DNA of 37,279 nt from JAKJBL01 sp964461335. GTDB lineage: Bacteria > Bacillota > Clostridia > Christensenellales > CAG-138. Below, one piece after another: positions 6,820 through 14,986 of the stretch. Position 1 is the stretch's first letter. Each line of letters opens with the position of its first letter. The translations under genes were made by a program, and so were the position numbers. Where the stretch lies: contig CAYWTY010000006.1 of the NCBI GenBank assembly GCA_964461335.1, forward strand, positions 1-37,279, in the 5' to 3' direction. Below the pieces are notes generated by a model, which saw only the letters and a list, made by a program, of their open reading frames with translations, had not been told where the DNA came from and made no database searches.

Positions 6820-7676
6820 TCATAATCAGCGGTAAAGGAGGCACAGGCAAAACAATGATTGCAGCTGCACTTAAAGATTTAAGCGGCTGCCCCATAATTT
6901 CGGATTGTGATGTTGATGCCCCAAACCTTTCGCTCTACTACAAAGGGCATGACCTTTATAGAGAAGACTTCTCAGCCTTAAGTAAGGCGCATGTAAACGA
7001 AGCGCTTTGCATAAGCTGCGGCATTTGCGACTCTGTTTGTATGTTTGACGCTATGAAGAACCACATTGTTGATGAAATAGGCTGCGAGGGCTGCGGCGCA
7101 TGCGCCATTGCCTGCCCCCAAGGCGCAATTACCCTTGTCACGCAAAAGGATGCAGACATTTACATGACAAAAACTGACGAGTGCCTGCTTTCTAGGGCAA
7201 AGATGGCAGCAGGCAGTGACGGCTCAGGCATGCTTATTACAAAGCTTCGCAAAAACGCACGTTCTGAAGCTAAAGGCGATGAGCTCATTATTCTTGACGG
7301 TTCCCCTGGTATAGGCTGCCCTGTAATTTCATCAATAACTGCTGCAGACCTTGCGCTCATAGTCTCAGAACCTACAATTTCAGGTTTTATGGATTTAAAG
7401 CGGGTTGTGGGGGTTTGTAGACATTTCAACATCCAAATAGCAGTCTGCATAAACAAATTTGATATTAATAAGGAAATGTCCGAGCAAATAAAGGAATATG
7501 CCTCATCAGAAAGCATACCTGTTGTTGGGGAAATCCCTTTTGATGAAAATGTGATTACATCCATAAACAGCCTTAAGCCAATAACATCGTTTCCTAAAAG
7601 CCCTGCTGCAGCTGAAATTAAAAATATGTGGGAAAAGCTCGAAAAGCTTATAAATAATGTCAAAGCTGCAGGTTAA
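6810..7676 (+). CDS. MinD/ParA-type ATPase with inserted 2x[4Fe-4S] ferredoxin domain (second copy)
   Basis: Paralogue of the preceding gene, 288 residues: Walker A SGKGGTGKT at 7-15, ferredoxin cysteines at 67, 70, 73, 77 and 92, 95, 98, 102, and a later conserved nucleotide-binding segment (LIILDGSPGIGCPVISS). The start ATG lies inside the end of the first copy and follows AAGGAGG, so the pair is translationally coupled. Tandem copies of this ATPase next to a NifX-like gene recur in anaerobic bacteria and archaea, which points to one complex. Substrate unknown; electron transfer or metal-cluster insertion are the likely options. Confidence 0.88.
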   Translation: MELVIISGKGGTGKTMIAAALKDLSGCPIISDCDVDAPNLSLYYKGHDLYREDFSALSKAHVNEALCISCGICDSVCMFDAMKNHIVDEIGCEGCGACAIACPQGAITLVTQKDADIYMTKTDECLLSRAKMAAGSDGSGMLITKLRKNARSEAKGDELIILDGSPGIGCPVISSITAADLALIVSEPTISGFMDLKRVVGVCRHFNIQIAVCINKFDINKEMSEQIKEYASSESIPVVGEIPFDENVITSINSLKPITSFPKSPAAAEIKNMWEKLEKLINNVKAAG

Positions 7677-7693
7677 GCGGCCGGAGGTATTCT

Positions 7694-8518
7694 ATGGTAG
7701 TAAAAACATTAGTTGAAAACACCGCAGTTTCAAACCGCTTTTTATCTGAGCATGGCTTGAGCCTTTATATAGAAACAGGCAAGTATAAGCTCTTATGCGA
7801 CTTAGGCGCAAGCGGCTTGTTTCTTGAAAACGCACAAAAGCTTGGCATCAATATAGAAGAAATAGACTTTGTTATTATTTCGCACGGGCATTATGACCAT
7901 GGCGGCGGCTTAGCCGAGTTTTTAAAGCATAATAAAAAAGCGGAGGTTTTCGTACACCATAAAGCGTTTAACAATTATTATTCTATGCACCCTAATGGGA
8001 GCTTAAAGTATATAGGGCTTGATAATGAGCTGAAGGAGCACAGGCGCATAATCTTAACAGCAGACCGGTTCTTTATTGCAGAGGGCATTGAGGTGTTTTC
8101 AAATGTTAAGGGCGAGAAGCTTTGTTCTTGCGCAAACAAGACTTTGTTTATGGAGCACGAAAACACAACTGTAAAAGACAAATTTCTGCATGAACAAAAC
8201 CTTGTAGTACACGAAGGCACAAGCACATGCCTTTTTGCAGGCTGCAGCCACAGGGGGATTGTTAATATACTTGATAGCTTTATAACCATAAAGGGCAAAC
8301 CTGCAGACTATGTTTTTGGCGGTTTTCACCTTTTCAACCCATCGCTTCTGCAAAGTGAACCAGAGGAGCTTATATGCAAAGTGGGCGAATACCTTAAAAA
8401 CACTGGCGCTTTATATTATACAGGCCATTGCACAGGTGAAGCCCCCTTTAATATGCTTAAAAACATTATGGGCGAAAACCTCATGCGCCTTTCTTCAGGC
8501 TGTGAGATACAACTTTAA
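7694..8518 (+). CDS. Metallo-beta-lactamase-fold hydrolase
   Basis: Protein of 274 residues with the metal-binding motif HGHYDHGGG (His 64, His 66, Asp 68, His 69), a later GCSHRGIVN with the third metal His, and a C-terminal YTGHCTG. This arrangement resembles the COG1237 group, often annotated as dihydropterin-ribofuranosylaminobenzene phosphate synthases after an archaeal member; the true reaction here is unknown. It is the last gene of the DUF5320/NifX operon, 17 bases after the second ATPase, with GGAGG before the start. It converges with the ROK-like gene with 29 bases between stops and no clear terminator. Confidence 0.85.
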   Translation: MVVKTLVENTAVSNRFLSEHGLSLYIETGKYKLLCDLGASGLFLENAQKLGINIEEIDFVIISHGHYDHGGGLAEFLKHNKKAEVFVHHKAFNNYYSMHPNGSLKYIGLDNELKEHRRIILTADRFFIAEGIEVFSNVKGEKLCSCANKTLFMEHENTTVKDKFLHEQNLVVHEGTSTCLFAGCSHRGIVNILDSFITIKGKPADYVFGGFHLFNPSLLQSEPEELICKVGEYLKNTGALYYTGHCTGEAPFNMLKNIMGENLMRLSSGCEIQL

Positions 8519-8547
8519 AACTTAAGCCAAGCACAACTTTTCATGAG

Positions 8548-10317
8548 CTAAAGCACTGAAGCTGCAAAATAAACCGAGCCTACGGCCTGGCCAAACTGGG
8601 CGACCGTGTACTCTTTGCTGTCTCTAAGTTCCGCCATAAGCTTAGTAAAAGCTAAGCTGTCATCAGCTGCTAAAAGAGTTAGGTTTGGCAAAACTTTTGT
8701 TGCCCCTTCGTTCATAAGCTGAAAGACTGCGCGCCGCTTTACGAACCTGCCGAACAAAACGCGGGCTTTGCACTTGGGTTTTAGCACCTCATCTGTTTCA
8801 AGCCATGTAGCTGCAAGGCATTTGCCTATTGTGCTAAAAATCTCCATTGCTTCGGGCATTCCTTGCTCTGCCTGCTCCATAAGGTGTTCAAGAAACGCCT
8901 TGCGCATATCCACAGGTTCAACAGAGGCAAACATTTGTGCGCCGGTTTTTGTAATAAAGCCTTTTTCAAAAAGTTCTTCATATGCTTTTGGGGCTGTTTT
9001 TTTGTAATATTCCTCAGCTAAGCGGAATGCGCCGCTTTGGCCGGTAAAACGCTGCAGCGTACCTGCAAGGCCTGTGTTGAAGTTATTAAGGCTTCGCACA
9101 TCCAAAGCTTCATAGCTGCGCGCAGGCGCATTGCCCAAATCTATTATGCAATTGTACACTTCAAGCGGATACTCAGGCACTTTGCCCTCCTCATTAACCC
9201 AGCCTGTGCCAAGCTCAGTTCCAAGCGAATGCGCAAACATCCCAAGCCTTATTGTTGAAGCTTCGTGAGAATGCGCAAGCTCAACAGCAGCAGTATATGC
9301 GGACATTGGCCCGTCATTTGTTATATGCACTTTGCCGCCTTCTCTGCAGTATTCGTTTAAGCTGCAGTTAAGGGCTGTAAGCGCTTTAAATTCCTTTTCA
9401 TAATCTTTAGAATGCTCACGCACACCCTTTGTTTTGTGCGTTTCCCCACCAACAATTTTGTCGCGGACAACAACATCAGGGAAGCTCACCCCAATGCCAT
9501 CAACACCAATAAGCTCGCTTGCTAATGCTTCAAGAAGCTCCACATTCAAGAACATAGACTCGTAGGAGGCATTTTTGTCGAGCACAAGTTCACGAAGCTC
9601 CCTCGCCTTCTGGCTTAACTCATAAGGCAGGCATAAGAGCGCCCTGCTCATACGCGCAAGCAGAAGTACAACAGAAGTAATGCAATCTATTGTTTTAAAT
9701 GATGATGGGTTCCAGTCATACTCTTTAATATGGTTGAGCCTGCCATTATGAACGCCTACAAGCTTAATATCTGTGCCGCCTATGTCTATCCCTATGAAAC
9801 GCCCATGCGCTGCACGGCTTGCCGCCTCTTTAAAGCCAGAAACAATATCAAGCTCCAAAGTTTGGTCGCTTTGATCTTTAATATCTGCATCGCCCAAAAA
9901 GAGCTCAAAGCAAAACTGCGCTTCACCAAGGGCAAGGTTCATCCTATCTGCAACATTAAGGCATTTAGCATAGCCTTCACGCTTTAGCCGCGCGACATTC
10001 ACCCCAAACACCTTTTCAAGCCCCTGTGCAAGCTCCTTAAAGAATGGTTTGCTCCCGCAATATACATCCATCTTTACCCCGCCGAGCATTGAAATAATAT
10101 TGTATACGCGCCCATAAAAATAATCCTGTATGAAGCGGCCCTCAGCTTCGGTTTGCGGTATAGGCAGTGGCAGCTCGAACACCCTTACTCCGCCATTAAG
10201 CAAATGAAGCGCAAGGGTTATTTTATCGTCCATTTTACTAAACGCGGCTTTAACATCGTGCATATATACGCTGCCGCCCTGCTTGGAAACTTCTAAAAAT
10301 TTGGCTATTGTGTTCAT
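8548..10317 (-). CDS. Large ROK-like (actin-fold) protein coupled to a glycyl radical enzyme
   Basis: Protein of 589 residues. From residue 174 it has a sugar-kinase/Hsc70/actin-fold phosphate motif (FIGIDIGGTDIK), then a GIGVSFPDVVV strand, a possible catalytic segment VHITNDGPMSAYTAA, and a second phosphate-type loop (FAHSLGTELGTGW). ROK kinases are about 300 residues with a CxCGxxGCxE zinc motif, which is absent here. About 170 residues precede the fold, of no recognised family, and about 150 extend past it. It is the last gene of a three-gene operon; its start overlaps the activase stop by four bases. It could phosphorylate a substrate or product of the radical enzyme, or act as a chaperone or reactivation factor, since actin-fold ATPases reactivate diol dehydratases. 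Neither is shown. Confidence 0.7.
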   Translation of the reverse strand: MNTIAKFLEVSKQGGSVYMHDVKAAFSKMDDKITLALHLLNGGVRVFELPLPIPQTEAEGRFIQDYFYGRVYNIISMLGGVKMDVYCGSKPFFKELAQGLEKVFGVNVARLKREGYAKCLNVADRMNLALGEAQFCFELFLGDADIKDQSDQTLELDIVSGFKEAASRAAHGRFIGIDIGGTDIKLVGVHNGRLNHIKEYDWNPSSFKTIDCITSVVLLLARMSRALLCLPYELSQKARELRELVLDKNASYESMFLNVELLEALASELIGVDGIGVSFPDVVVRDKIVGGETHKTKGVREHSKDYEKEFKALTALNCSLNEYCREGGKVHITNDGPMSAYTAAVELAHSHEASTIRLGMFAHSLGTELGTGWVNEEGKVPEYPLEVYNCIIDLGNAPARSYEALDVRSLNNFNTGLAGTLQRFTGQSGAFRLAEEYYKKTAPKAYEELFEKGFITKTGAQMFASVEPVDMRKAFLEHLMEQAEQGMPEAMEIFSTIGKCLAATWLETDEVLKPKCKARVLFGRFVKRRAVFQLMNEGATKVLPNLTLLAADDSLAFTKLMAELRDSKEYTVAQFGQAVGSVYFAASVL

Positions 10318-11228
10318 GATTGCTCCTTCATGCCTTCAAAACTTACATTTAGCCCGTGCGCTTTAGCTGCTGATGCAAAGGCTTCCATCTCTTGGTATGA
10401 AAACGGCTCTTTACACTTTATATAATCTTTACCTAAAGCATAATACTTTCCTTCGCAAAGCGGGTTGTAATTAAGAAGCTCTATTGGAATCTTTGGGTTT
10501 TCTGCTGCAACAAACTCCGCAATTTCGCCTACGTTCAAAGCTGAGGCAGTATAGCCTGGGATCATAGGTATTCTCACTATGAGGTGCTTTGCACCTTTAG
10601 CGAGCATTTTGAAGTTTGAAAGAATGAGCGCATTATCTACTCCTGTCATCTTTTTATGAAGCACAGGGTCAAGCAGTTTAATATCAGCAAGAATCAAATC
10701 TGTAGCTTCCATAAAAGCAGCTATGACCTCGGGTTTTGCGTATAAACAAGTTTCAATAGCAGTATGAATACTCGCCTTTCTACATTCTTCAAGCAGTTCG
10801 AGTGAAAAAGCAGGCGAGGCAGTGCACTCACCGCCGCTCAAAGTTACGCCGCCCTCTCTGCCATAAAAGACCCTGTCTTTTTCAATTTCAGCCATGACCT
10901 CTGCTACGCTCATCTTTACGCCGTCAATGCGCAATGCACCTGTCGGGCACGCCTTAATGCATGCGCCGCAAAGCGTACAGGAAGATTTGTCTACGCATAC
11001 GCCCTTTTCAAGCTGGGTTATTGCTTTGACTTTGCATGCGGCTATGCAGCTTGAGCACCCTATACAGAGATTGTTTATACACCAAATCCGGTTATCTTTA
11101 AACTGTCCTTCTGGGTTATGACACCAAAGGCAGCTTAAAGGGCAGCCTTTAATAAATATTACAGTGCGTATACCGCTGCCATCATTTGTGCCAAAACGCT
11201 TAATGTCAAAGATATTGGCTGTATTCAT
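10314..11228 (-). CDS. Glycyl radical enzyme activating protein (radical SAM, PflA family)
   Basis: Radical SAM protein of 304 residues that would install the glycyl radical on the enzyme encoded just upstream. The CxxxCxxC cluster motif is at Cys 29, 33 and 36 (KGCPLSCLWCHNPEG). Two ferredoxin-like clusters follow (Cys 55, 58, 61, 65 and 84, 87, 90, 94), the insertion typical of activases for eliminase-type glycyl radical enzymes and absent from plain PflA. The GGE-like SAM motif is seen in VTLSGGECTASP. It overlaps both neighbours by four bases (ATGA type), so enzyme, activase and ROK-like protein are made together. Confidence 0.93.
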   Translation of the reverse strand: MNTANIFDIKRFGTNDGSGIRTVIFIKGCPLSCLWCHNPEGQFKDNRIWCINNLCIGCSSCIAACKVKAITQLEKGVCVDKSSCTLCGACIKACPTGALRIDGVKMSVAEVMAEIEKDRVFYGREGGVTLSGGECTASPAFSLELLEECRKASIHTAIETCLYAKPEVIAAFMEATDLILADIKLLDPVLHKKMTGVDNALILSNFKMLAKGAKHLIVRIPMIPGYTASALNVGEIAEFVAAENPKIPIELLNYNPLCEGKYYALGKDYIKCKEPFSYQEMEAFASAAKAHGLNVSFEGMKEQS

Positions 11229-13603
11229 AGGCCTGTATAGCTTGTGCGCTTAATAATTTCATTTTGAAGGTCAAGCGCAAGCTCCGTAAAGTAGGCTGTA
11301 TAGCCCGCTACCCTGATTGTAAGGCTTCTATACTGCTCAGGGTTTTCCTGCGCATTTAAAAGATCCTCTAAGCGGACCACGTTAAACTGCACATGTATTA
11401 TTTTTAGTTCTACAAATGCACGAATTAAACTGACGAACTTTTTAAGCCCGCTTTCATGCGTAAATAAATCCGGCAGGAACTTCATGTTTAAAAGAGTGCC
11501 ATTGCTGCCGAAACTTGAATTAATCTTAGAAACTGACTTTAGCAGGGCAGTCGGCCCCTTCATATCTCTGCCGTAAACCGCAGACAGGCCACCATCTGCA
11601 AGGGGTTCGCGGCTATTTCTACCATCCGGCGTTGCGCCTACATTTTGCCCCATGGGCACATGGGCGGAAACAGTATATAGCCCTGCATGGTAAATCCCAC
11701 CGCGCACATTAGTATAGGTTTCGAGTTTCTCGGAGAAGATGCGAATCCATTTGTTCGCAATACTATCCACCCACTCCACATCATTGCCGTACTTTGGCGC
11801 CTTGTTTAAAAGCGCAAGGCGCATTAGTTCTTCACCCTTGAAGTCATTTACAAGCGCAGCATGCACAGCCTGCGGCGAAAACTGCTTTTGTTCAAACACA
11901 AGCTCTTTTAGAGCAGATAGACTGTCTGCAATATTAGCGCACTGAATAGCCTGTATGCCGGAAAGATTATAAATCGCACCTCCTGCAGTAACATCAAGCC
12001 CCTTTTCCATGCAGCCTTGAATGACTGAAGAAAGCAAGGGTGAGGGCAGCAGTTCCGCATGTGCTTTTTCTACTATTTCGCAGCAGCTTATCATGCGGCT
12101 GAAAAAGAAGTCAATCTGCGCCATTAAGGCAGCTTCTACGTCTTCATAGGTTTTAAAATCTGCAAGAGTGCCTGTCTTTGCACCCATCTGTTTACCGCTT
12201 AATAAGCAAACGCCATCATTTAGCGCAAGCTCGAGCGCCTTAACCATATTGAACATTGCAGCATCGCTCCAGCCAAGGCTATTGCCCATTGTGGTAAGTT
12301 CAACACAGCCCACTATTGCGTAGTTAAGCGCGTCTATTCTGCTTATGCCCCTGTTAATAAGCGCAGGTATAACAGCCTCGTCATTAAAGAGCTGGGGCAT
12401 CCCGCTGCCCTTGCCTATAACCTGGCTGCACCTGAACAGAAAGTACTCGGGCGAGTCTTTATACACCCTTGCTGATAAGTTCGGCTGCGGCAAACAGAGG
12501 TGTTCCTGGGCGCGCAGAAAGATATAGCTAAGCTCATTTACGGCATCTGTACCCTGAACATTCTGACCTCCGATTGCTACATTAAAACCAATGGGAAACC
12601 CTGCGAAATAGCGTGCGCTATTCGAACTTCTTAAGTAAACAATATGGTTAAACTTAATAAAGAGGCATTGTATGAGCTCATGCGCCTGTTCTATGCTAAG
12701 CTTGCCCGCCTTTTTGTCATTTTCGTAGAATGGATATAAAAACTGATCCATACGCCCTGGTGAAAAGGACGATGCATTTGATTCCATGTGCAGCAGCACA
12801 TAGAGGAACCAGGCTGACTGAACCGCCTCATGGAAAGATTCGGGCGGCTCGCTTGCAAGCTTGGTGCAAATGCGTGCAACTTCCTGCATTTCTTCAGCAT
12901 TGTAGCCGGGCGCATCTTTTAAGCTCCTCGCAAGCGCCGCATATCTGTTCATGAAGGCAATCGCACCCTCCATTGCAAGTATAATGCCCTCGTAGAAATA
13001 CACCTGTTCACCGCTTGCCCTTGATTTAAATGCCTTAGCATTTTCTAAAATACCGCTAGGGCCTTCTTTAAGCCATAACTCTGTATCTGGGCAAATATGG
13101 CCTTGGGCGTGGTCAGTTTGGTTGATTTTTGCGACTTTTCCTATTGAGCGCATTTCATCCCCTATGCGCTCGTCAAGTACATCTTCAAGTGTGCGCCCCT
13201 TCCAGAAGGGAAGAATTTCTTTTCTAAATTCCTCAATATCCTCAGGGTGCACACTGAATTTATCCTGAGGACGGCTCTTGAGGTTATCGATTTCATTATC
13301 AACCCAGCTTAAACCGGATTCTGGGAATATTACACCGCCGCGTATACCCGCAGTTCTGTTGCCAACAATAAGCTCGCCCGGATCTATGCGGATTTCCATA
13401 CCCAAAAGCGCAGCTTTTAGCGCCTTTGCCCTAAGTTTGTTTACAGGCAACCCGGGATTTTGCTTATAAACTTCTGTTACTATGTGCGCCTGCTCAATTG
13501 AAGTATAGCGCTCCTCATCAAAGAGCTTTGCCCTTAAACCGCTTATTCTTTCGCTTTGCAAAAGCGAGCTTATTCTATTTACTGATGCATCTGAATTTTT
13601 CAT
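11225..13603 (-). CDS. Glycyl radical enzyme, eliminase-like, substrate unknown
   Basis: Enzyme of 792 residues. The radical site is RVAGYTAYF with Gly 767, and the thiyl site is GCVE with Cys 433 and Glu 435. True pyruvate formate-lyase has a Cys-Cys pair there, so this is the dehydratase/lyase branch. Compared from memory with Clostridium butyricum glycerol dehydratase, Cys 433, Glu 435 and Asp 447 sit at matching positions. The conserved GH (His 169) is present, but the His-Ser pair near residue 281 is replaced by Ser-Ser (SNASSFSPGR), and GCVEP is GCVEL. That argues against glycerol, propanediol or choline as substrate and fits the uncharacterised PflD/YbiW-like groups. The start is ATG 13603 with an AGCAGGT-type site. 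An AraC gene lies upstream, and sugar genes nearby hint at a polyol or sugar-derived substrate. Confidence 0.9.
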   Translation of the reverse strand: MKNSDASVNRISSLLQSERISGLRAKLFDEERYTSIEQAHIVTEVYKQNPGLPVNKLRAKALKAALLGMEIRIDPGELIVGNRTAGIRGGVIFPESGLSWVDNEIDNLKSRPQDKFSVHPEDIEEFRKEILPFWKGRTLEDVLDERIGDEMRSIGKVAKINQTDHAQGHICPDTELWLKEGPSGILENAKAFKSRASGEQVYFYEGIILAMEGAIAFMNRYAALARSLKDAPGYNAEEMQEVARICTKLASEPPESFHEAVQSAWFLYVLLHMESNASSFSPGRMDQFLYPFYENDKKAGKLSIEQAHELIQCLFIKFNHIVYLRSSNSARYFAGFPIGFNVAIGGQNVQGTDAVNELSYIFLRAQEHLCLPQPNLSARVYKDSPEYFLFRCSQVIGKGSGMPQLFNDEAVIPALINRGISRIDALNYAIVGCVELTTMGNSLGWSDAAMFNMVKALELALNDGVCLLSGKQMGAKTGTLADFKTYEDVEAALMAQIDFFFSRMISCCEIVEKAHAELLPSPLLSSVIQGCMEKGLDVTAGGAIYNLSGIQAIQCANIADSLSALKELVFEQKQFSPQAVHAALVNDFKGEELMRLALLNKAPKYGNDVEWVDSIANKWIRIFSEKLETYTNVRGGIYHAGLYTVSAHVPMGQNVGATPDGRNSREPLADGGLSAVYGRDMKGPTALLKSVSKINSSFGSNGTLLNMKFLPDLFTHESGLKKFVSLIRAFVELKIIHVQFNVVRLEDLLNAQENPEQYRSLTIRVAGYTAYFTELALDLQNEIIKRTSYTGL

Positions 13604-13675
13604 TTATTTATACCTGCTATATTCCATGTCGGAGTTCGTTTATTAGTTTAGAAGCCTGCTTTCTACTACTATTCT

Positions 13676-13704
13676 ATTATAATTAGTGGTAAAGGTAAAC
13701 TCAT
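13676..13704 (-). promoter_or_regulatory. Candidate promoter of the glycyl radical operon, in a 306-base gap
   Basis: The gap 13604-13909 holds no gene I can support. On the minus strand a perfect -10 TATAAT (13676-13681) lies 73 bases before the enzyme start, but the -35 position (13699-13704, ATGAGT) is poor. That pattern is expected for an activator-dependent promoter, and the AraC-type gene just upstream is the natural candidate. No convincing terminator for that gene was found in the gap. Confidence 0.45.
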
Positions 13705-13909
13705 GACATCGCACTAAAGGTACACAATCGTGAACCTAACTGCAAAATTTGCCTCACCCTCAGTGAAAAGTGTACAGGCGCTTGCATGTAACTTAAAGCA
13801 GTACTCTAAAATAGGCAGGATGACAAACGAAAAGCAGCTTTTGTGAAGAATGAGAAATTAACGCTAATTTGAATGTGCTTTTTTTAGAGTTGTATCGGGT
13901 TAGAATTTA

Positions 13910-14731
13910 TTAGTCCATCTGCTCTTTTCCCCAATAGCGCTCTTGCTGCCTGAAATCCCTTGGGGGTACTCCCACATGTTTGCGAAAAGTATTGCAAAAA
14001 TATTTAGGAGAATTAAAGCCCGTTCTATATGCAATATCCTCAATACTTTCATCCGTTGAAATCAGCATTGCCTTTGCGGACTGAAGACGGAGGTCACGCA
14101 GATATTGTATTAATGATTTTCCGGTGCGTTTTTTAAACATTCGGCTTAGGTATGATTTGCTTACATAAATCATCCTCGCCATTTCTTCAACAGTAATTTC
14201 GCTGCCCATGTGATCGCGCATATATAGTATCACACGGTTAATTGAATCCTGAGGTGACTTTTCATGCATATATTTCCTGGCGATAACCAACATTGCCGCT
14301 TTTATATAGCATTCTATAAGATATAGGCAGGAGCAGCTGCTTTTGTGCTCGCTATGAATTTGTTCAAGTAACCATTTAAGCTCTGCATTATTATCTTGAA
14401 TGTGAACAACTCCGGGCAAAGCAAGCTCACCCATATCAACCCAGAGACATATAACTTCATTATGTTTACCATATTGCAGGTTTTCAGCATGATAGGTATC
14501 ACGGGGATAAACGACCACATCATAAAATGATGCTTCCATTGAGCGTTCCTGCGCAGTTACCTCAACGCCGCCGTATAGAAAATATAGAAGCTCAACATAG
14601 GAATGCTTATGGCGTGAAAGGTTCCAGATATTGCTCTTTTCATCAAACCGCTCGCAGAATTCAAGCGATACAGGCGTTTCTTCTAAAGCTGCACAAAAGG
14701 CTTCAAAGCTGTCCGCGCTAATACTTCCCAT
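13910..14731 (-). CDS. AraC-family transcriptional regulator with cupin sensor domain
   Basis: Regulator of 273 residues. The N-terminal half is a cupin-like sensor (HKHSYVELLYFLYGGVEVTA, then VVVYPRDTYHAE). The C-terminal half has the two helix-turn-helix motifs of AraC proteins (EEMARMIYVSKSYLSRMFKK and IEDIAYRTGFNSPKYFCNTF, residues about 180-262). The start ATG has AAGGTGAG six bases upstream. It lies between, and probably controls, the glycyl radical operon downstream on the same strand and the divergent isomerase gene. Direct repeats in its own promoter suggest autoregulation. The ligand is probably a sugar or polyol; that rests on neighbours only. Confidence 0.9.
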   Translation of the reverse strand: MGSISADSFEAFCAALEETPVSLEFCERFDEKSNIWNLSRHKHSYVELLYFLYGGVEVTAQERSMEASFYDVVVYPRDTYHAENLQYGKHNEVICLWVDMGELALPGVVHIQDNNAELKWLLEQIHSEHKSSCSCLYLIECYIKAAMLVIARKYMHEKSPQDSINRVILYMRDHMGSEITVEEMARMIYVSKSYLSRMFKKRTGKSLIQYLRDLRLQSAKAMLISTDESIEDIAYRTGFNSPKYFCNTFRKHVGVPPRDFRQQERYWGKEQMD

Positions 14732-14768
14732 AAACTCACCTTAAAACTGCTTGTCTCAAATGTAAAAG

Positions 14769-14835
14769 CCACCAAAGTTGCACGCGTGCGCGCTAAGCTA
14801 ATTATATTCATAAGCTTTTGCATTGTCCACCAAAG
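14769..14835. promoter_or_regulatory. Pair of CCACCAAAG direct repeats flanking the araC-type promoter
   Basis: Identical nine-base copies at 14769-14777 and 14827-14835, 58 bases apart start to start. One overlaps the -35 and the other lies about 20 bases past the expected start, a layout suited to looping or roadblock autoregulation by an AraC protein. Only the repeat is seen; the binder is inferred. Confidence 0.45.
14801..14829 (-). promoter_or_regulatory. Promoter of the AraC-type regulator gene
   Basis: Minus-strand -35 TGGACA (14824-14829) and perfect -10 TATAAT (14801-14806), spaced by 17 bases, about 70 bases before the regulator start. A CCACCAAAG repeat copy overlaps the -35. Confidence 0.65.
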
Positions 14836-14888
14836 CTTAATACCCTACGCGCTTAAAACCCGACTGCAGTTAAGCAAAATAGGCGCTG

Positions 14889-14917
14889 TTTACAAAGCTG
14901 CATTTTAAGGCTATACT
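14889..14917 (+). promoter_or_regulatory. Promoter of the isomerase gene
   Basis: -35 TTTACA (14889-14894) and -10 TATACT (14912-14917), spaced by 17 bases, about 70 bases before the TTG start of the isomerase gene and divergent from the regulator promoter. Confidence 0.65.
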
Positions 14918-14986
14918 CTAAAAAAATCGCCTTAGGTCAGCTCAGCACTTTTGTTTTTGCATACTCAGCAACAGGAGGATATAAGT

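Noticed and set aside
11225..13603. Pyruvate formate-lyase (pflB)
   Set aside because: The active site has a single Cys in GCVE where PflB has a Cys-Cys pair, and the activase carries the ferredoxin insert typical of eliminase-type enzymes.
13606..13630. Short upstream ORF (MEYSRYK) directly before the glycyl radical enzyme gene
   Set aside because: It has no ribosome binding site and no associated hairpin or terminator; seven codons are expected by chance.
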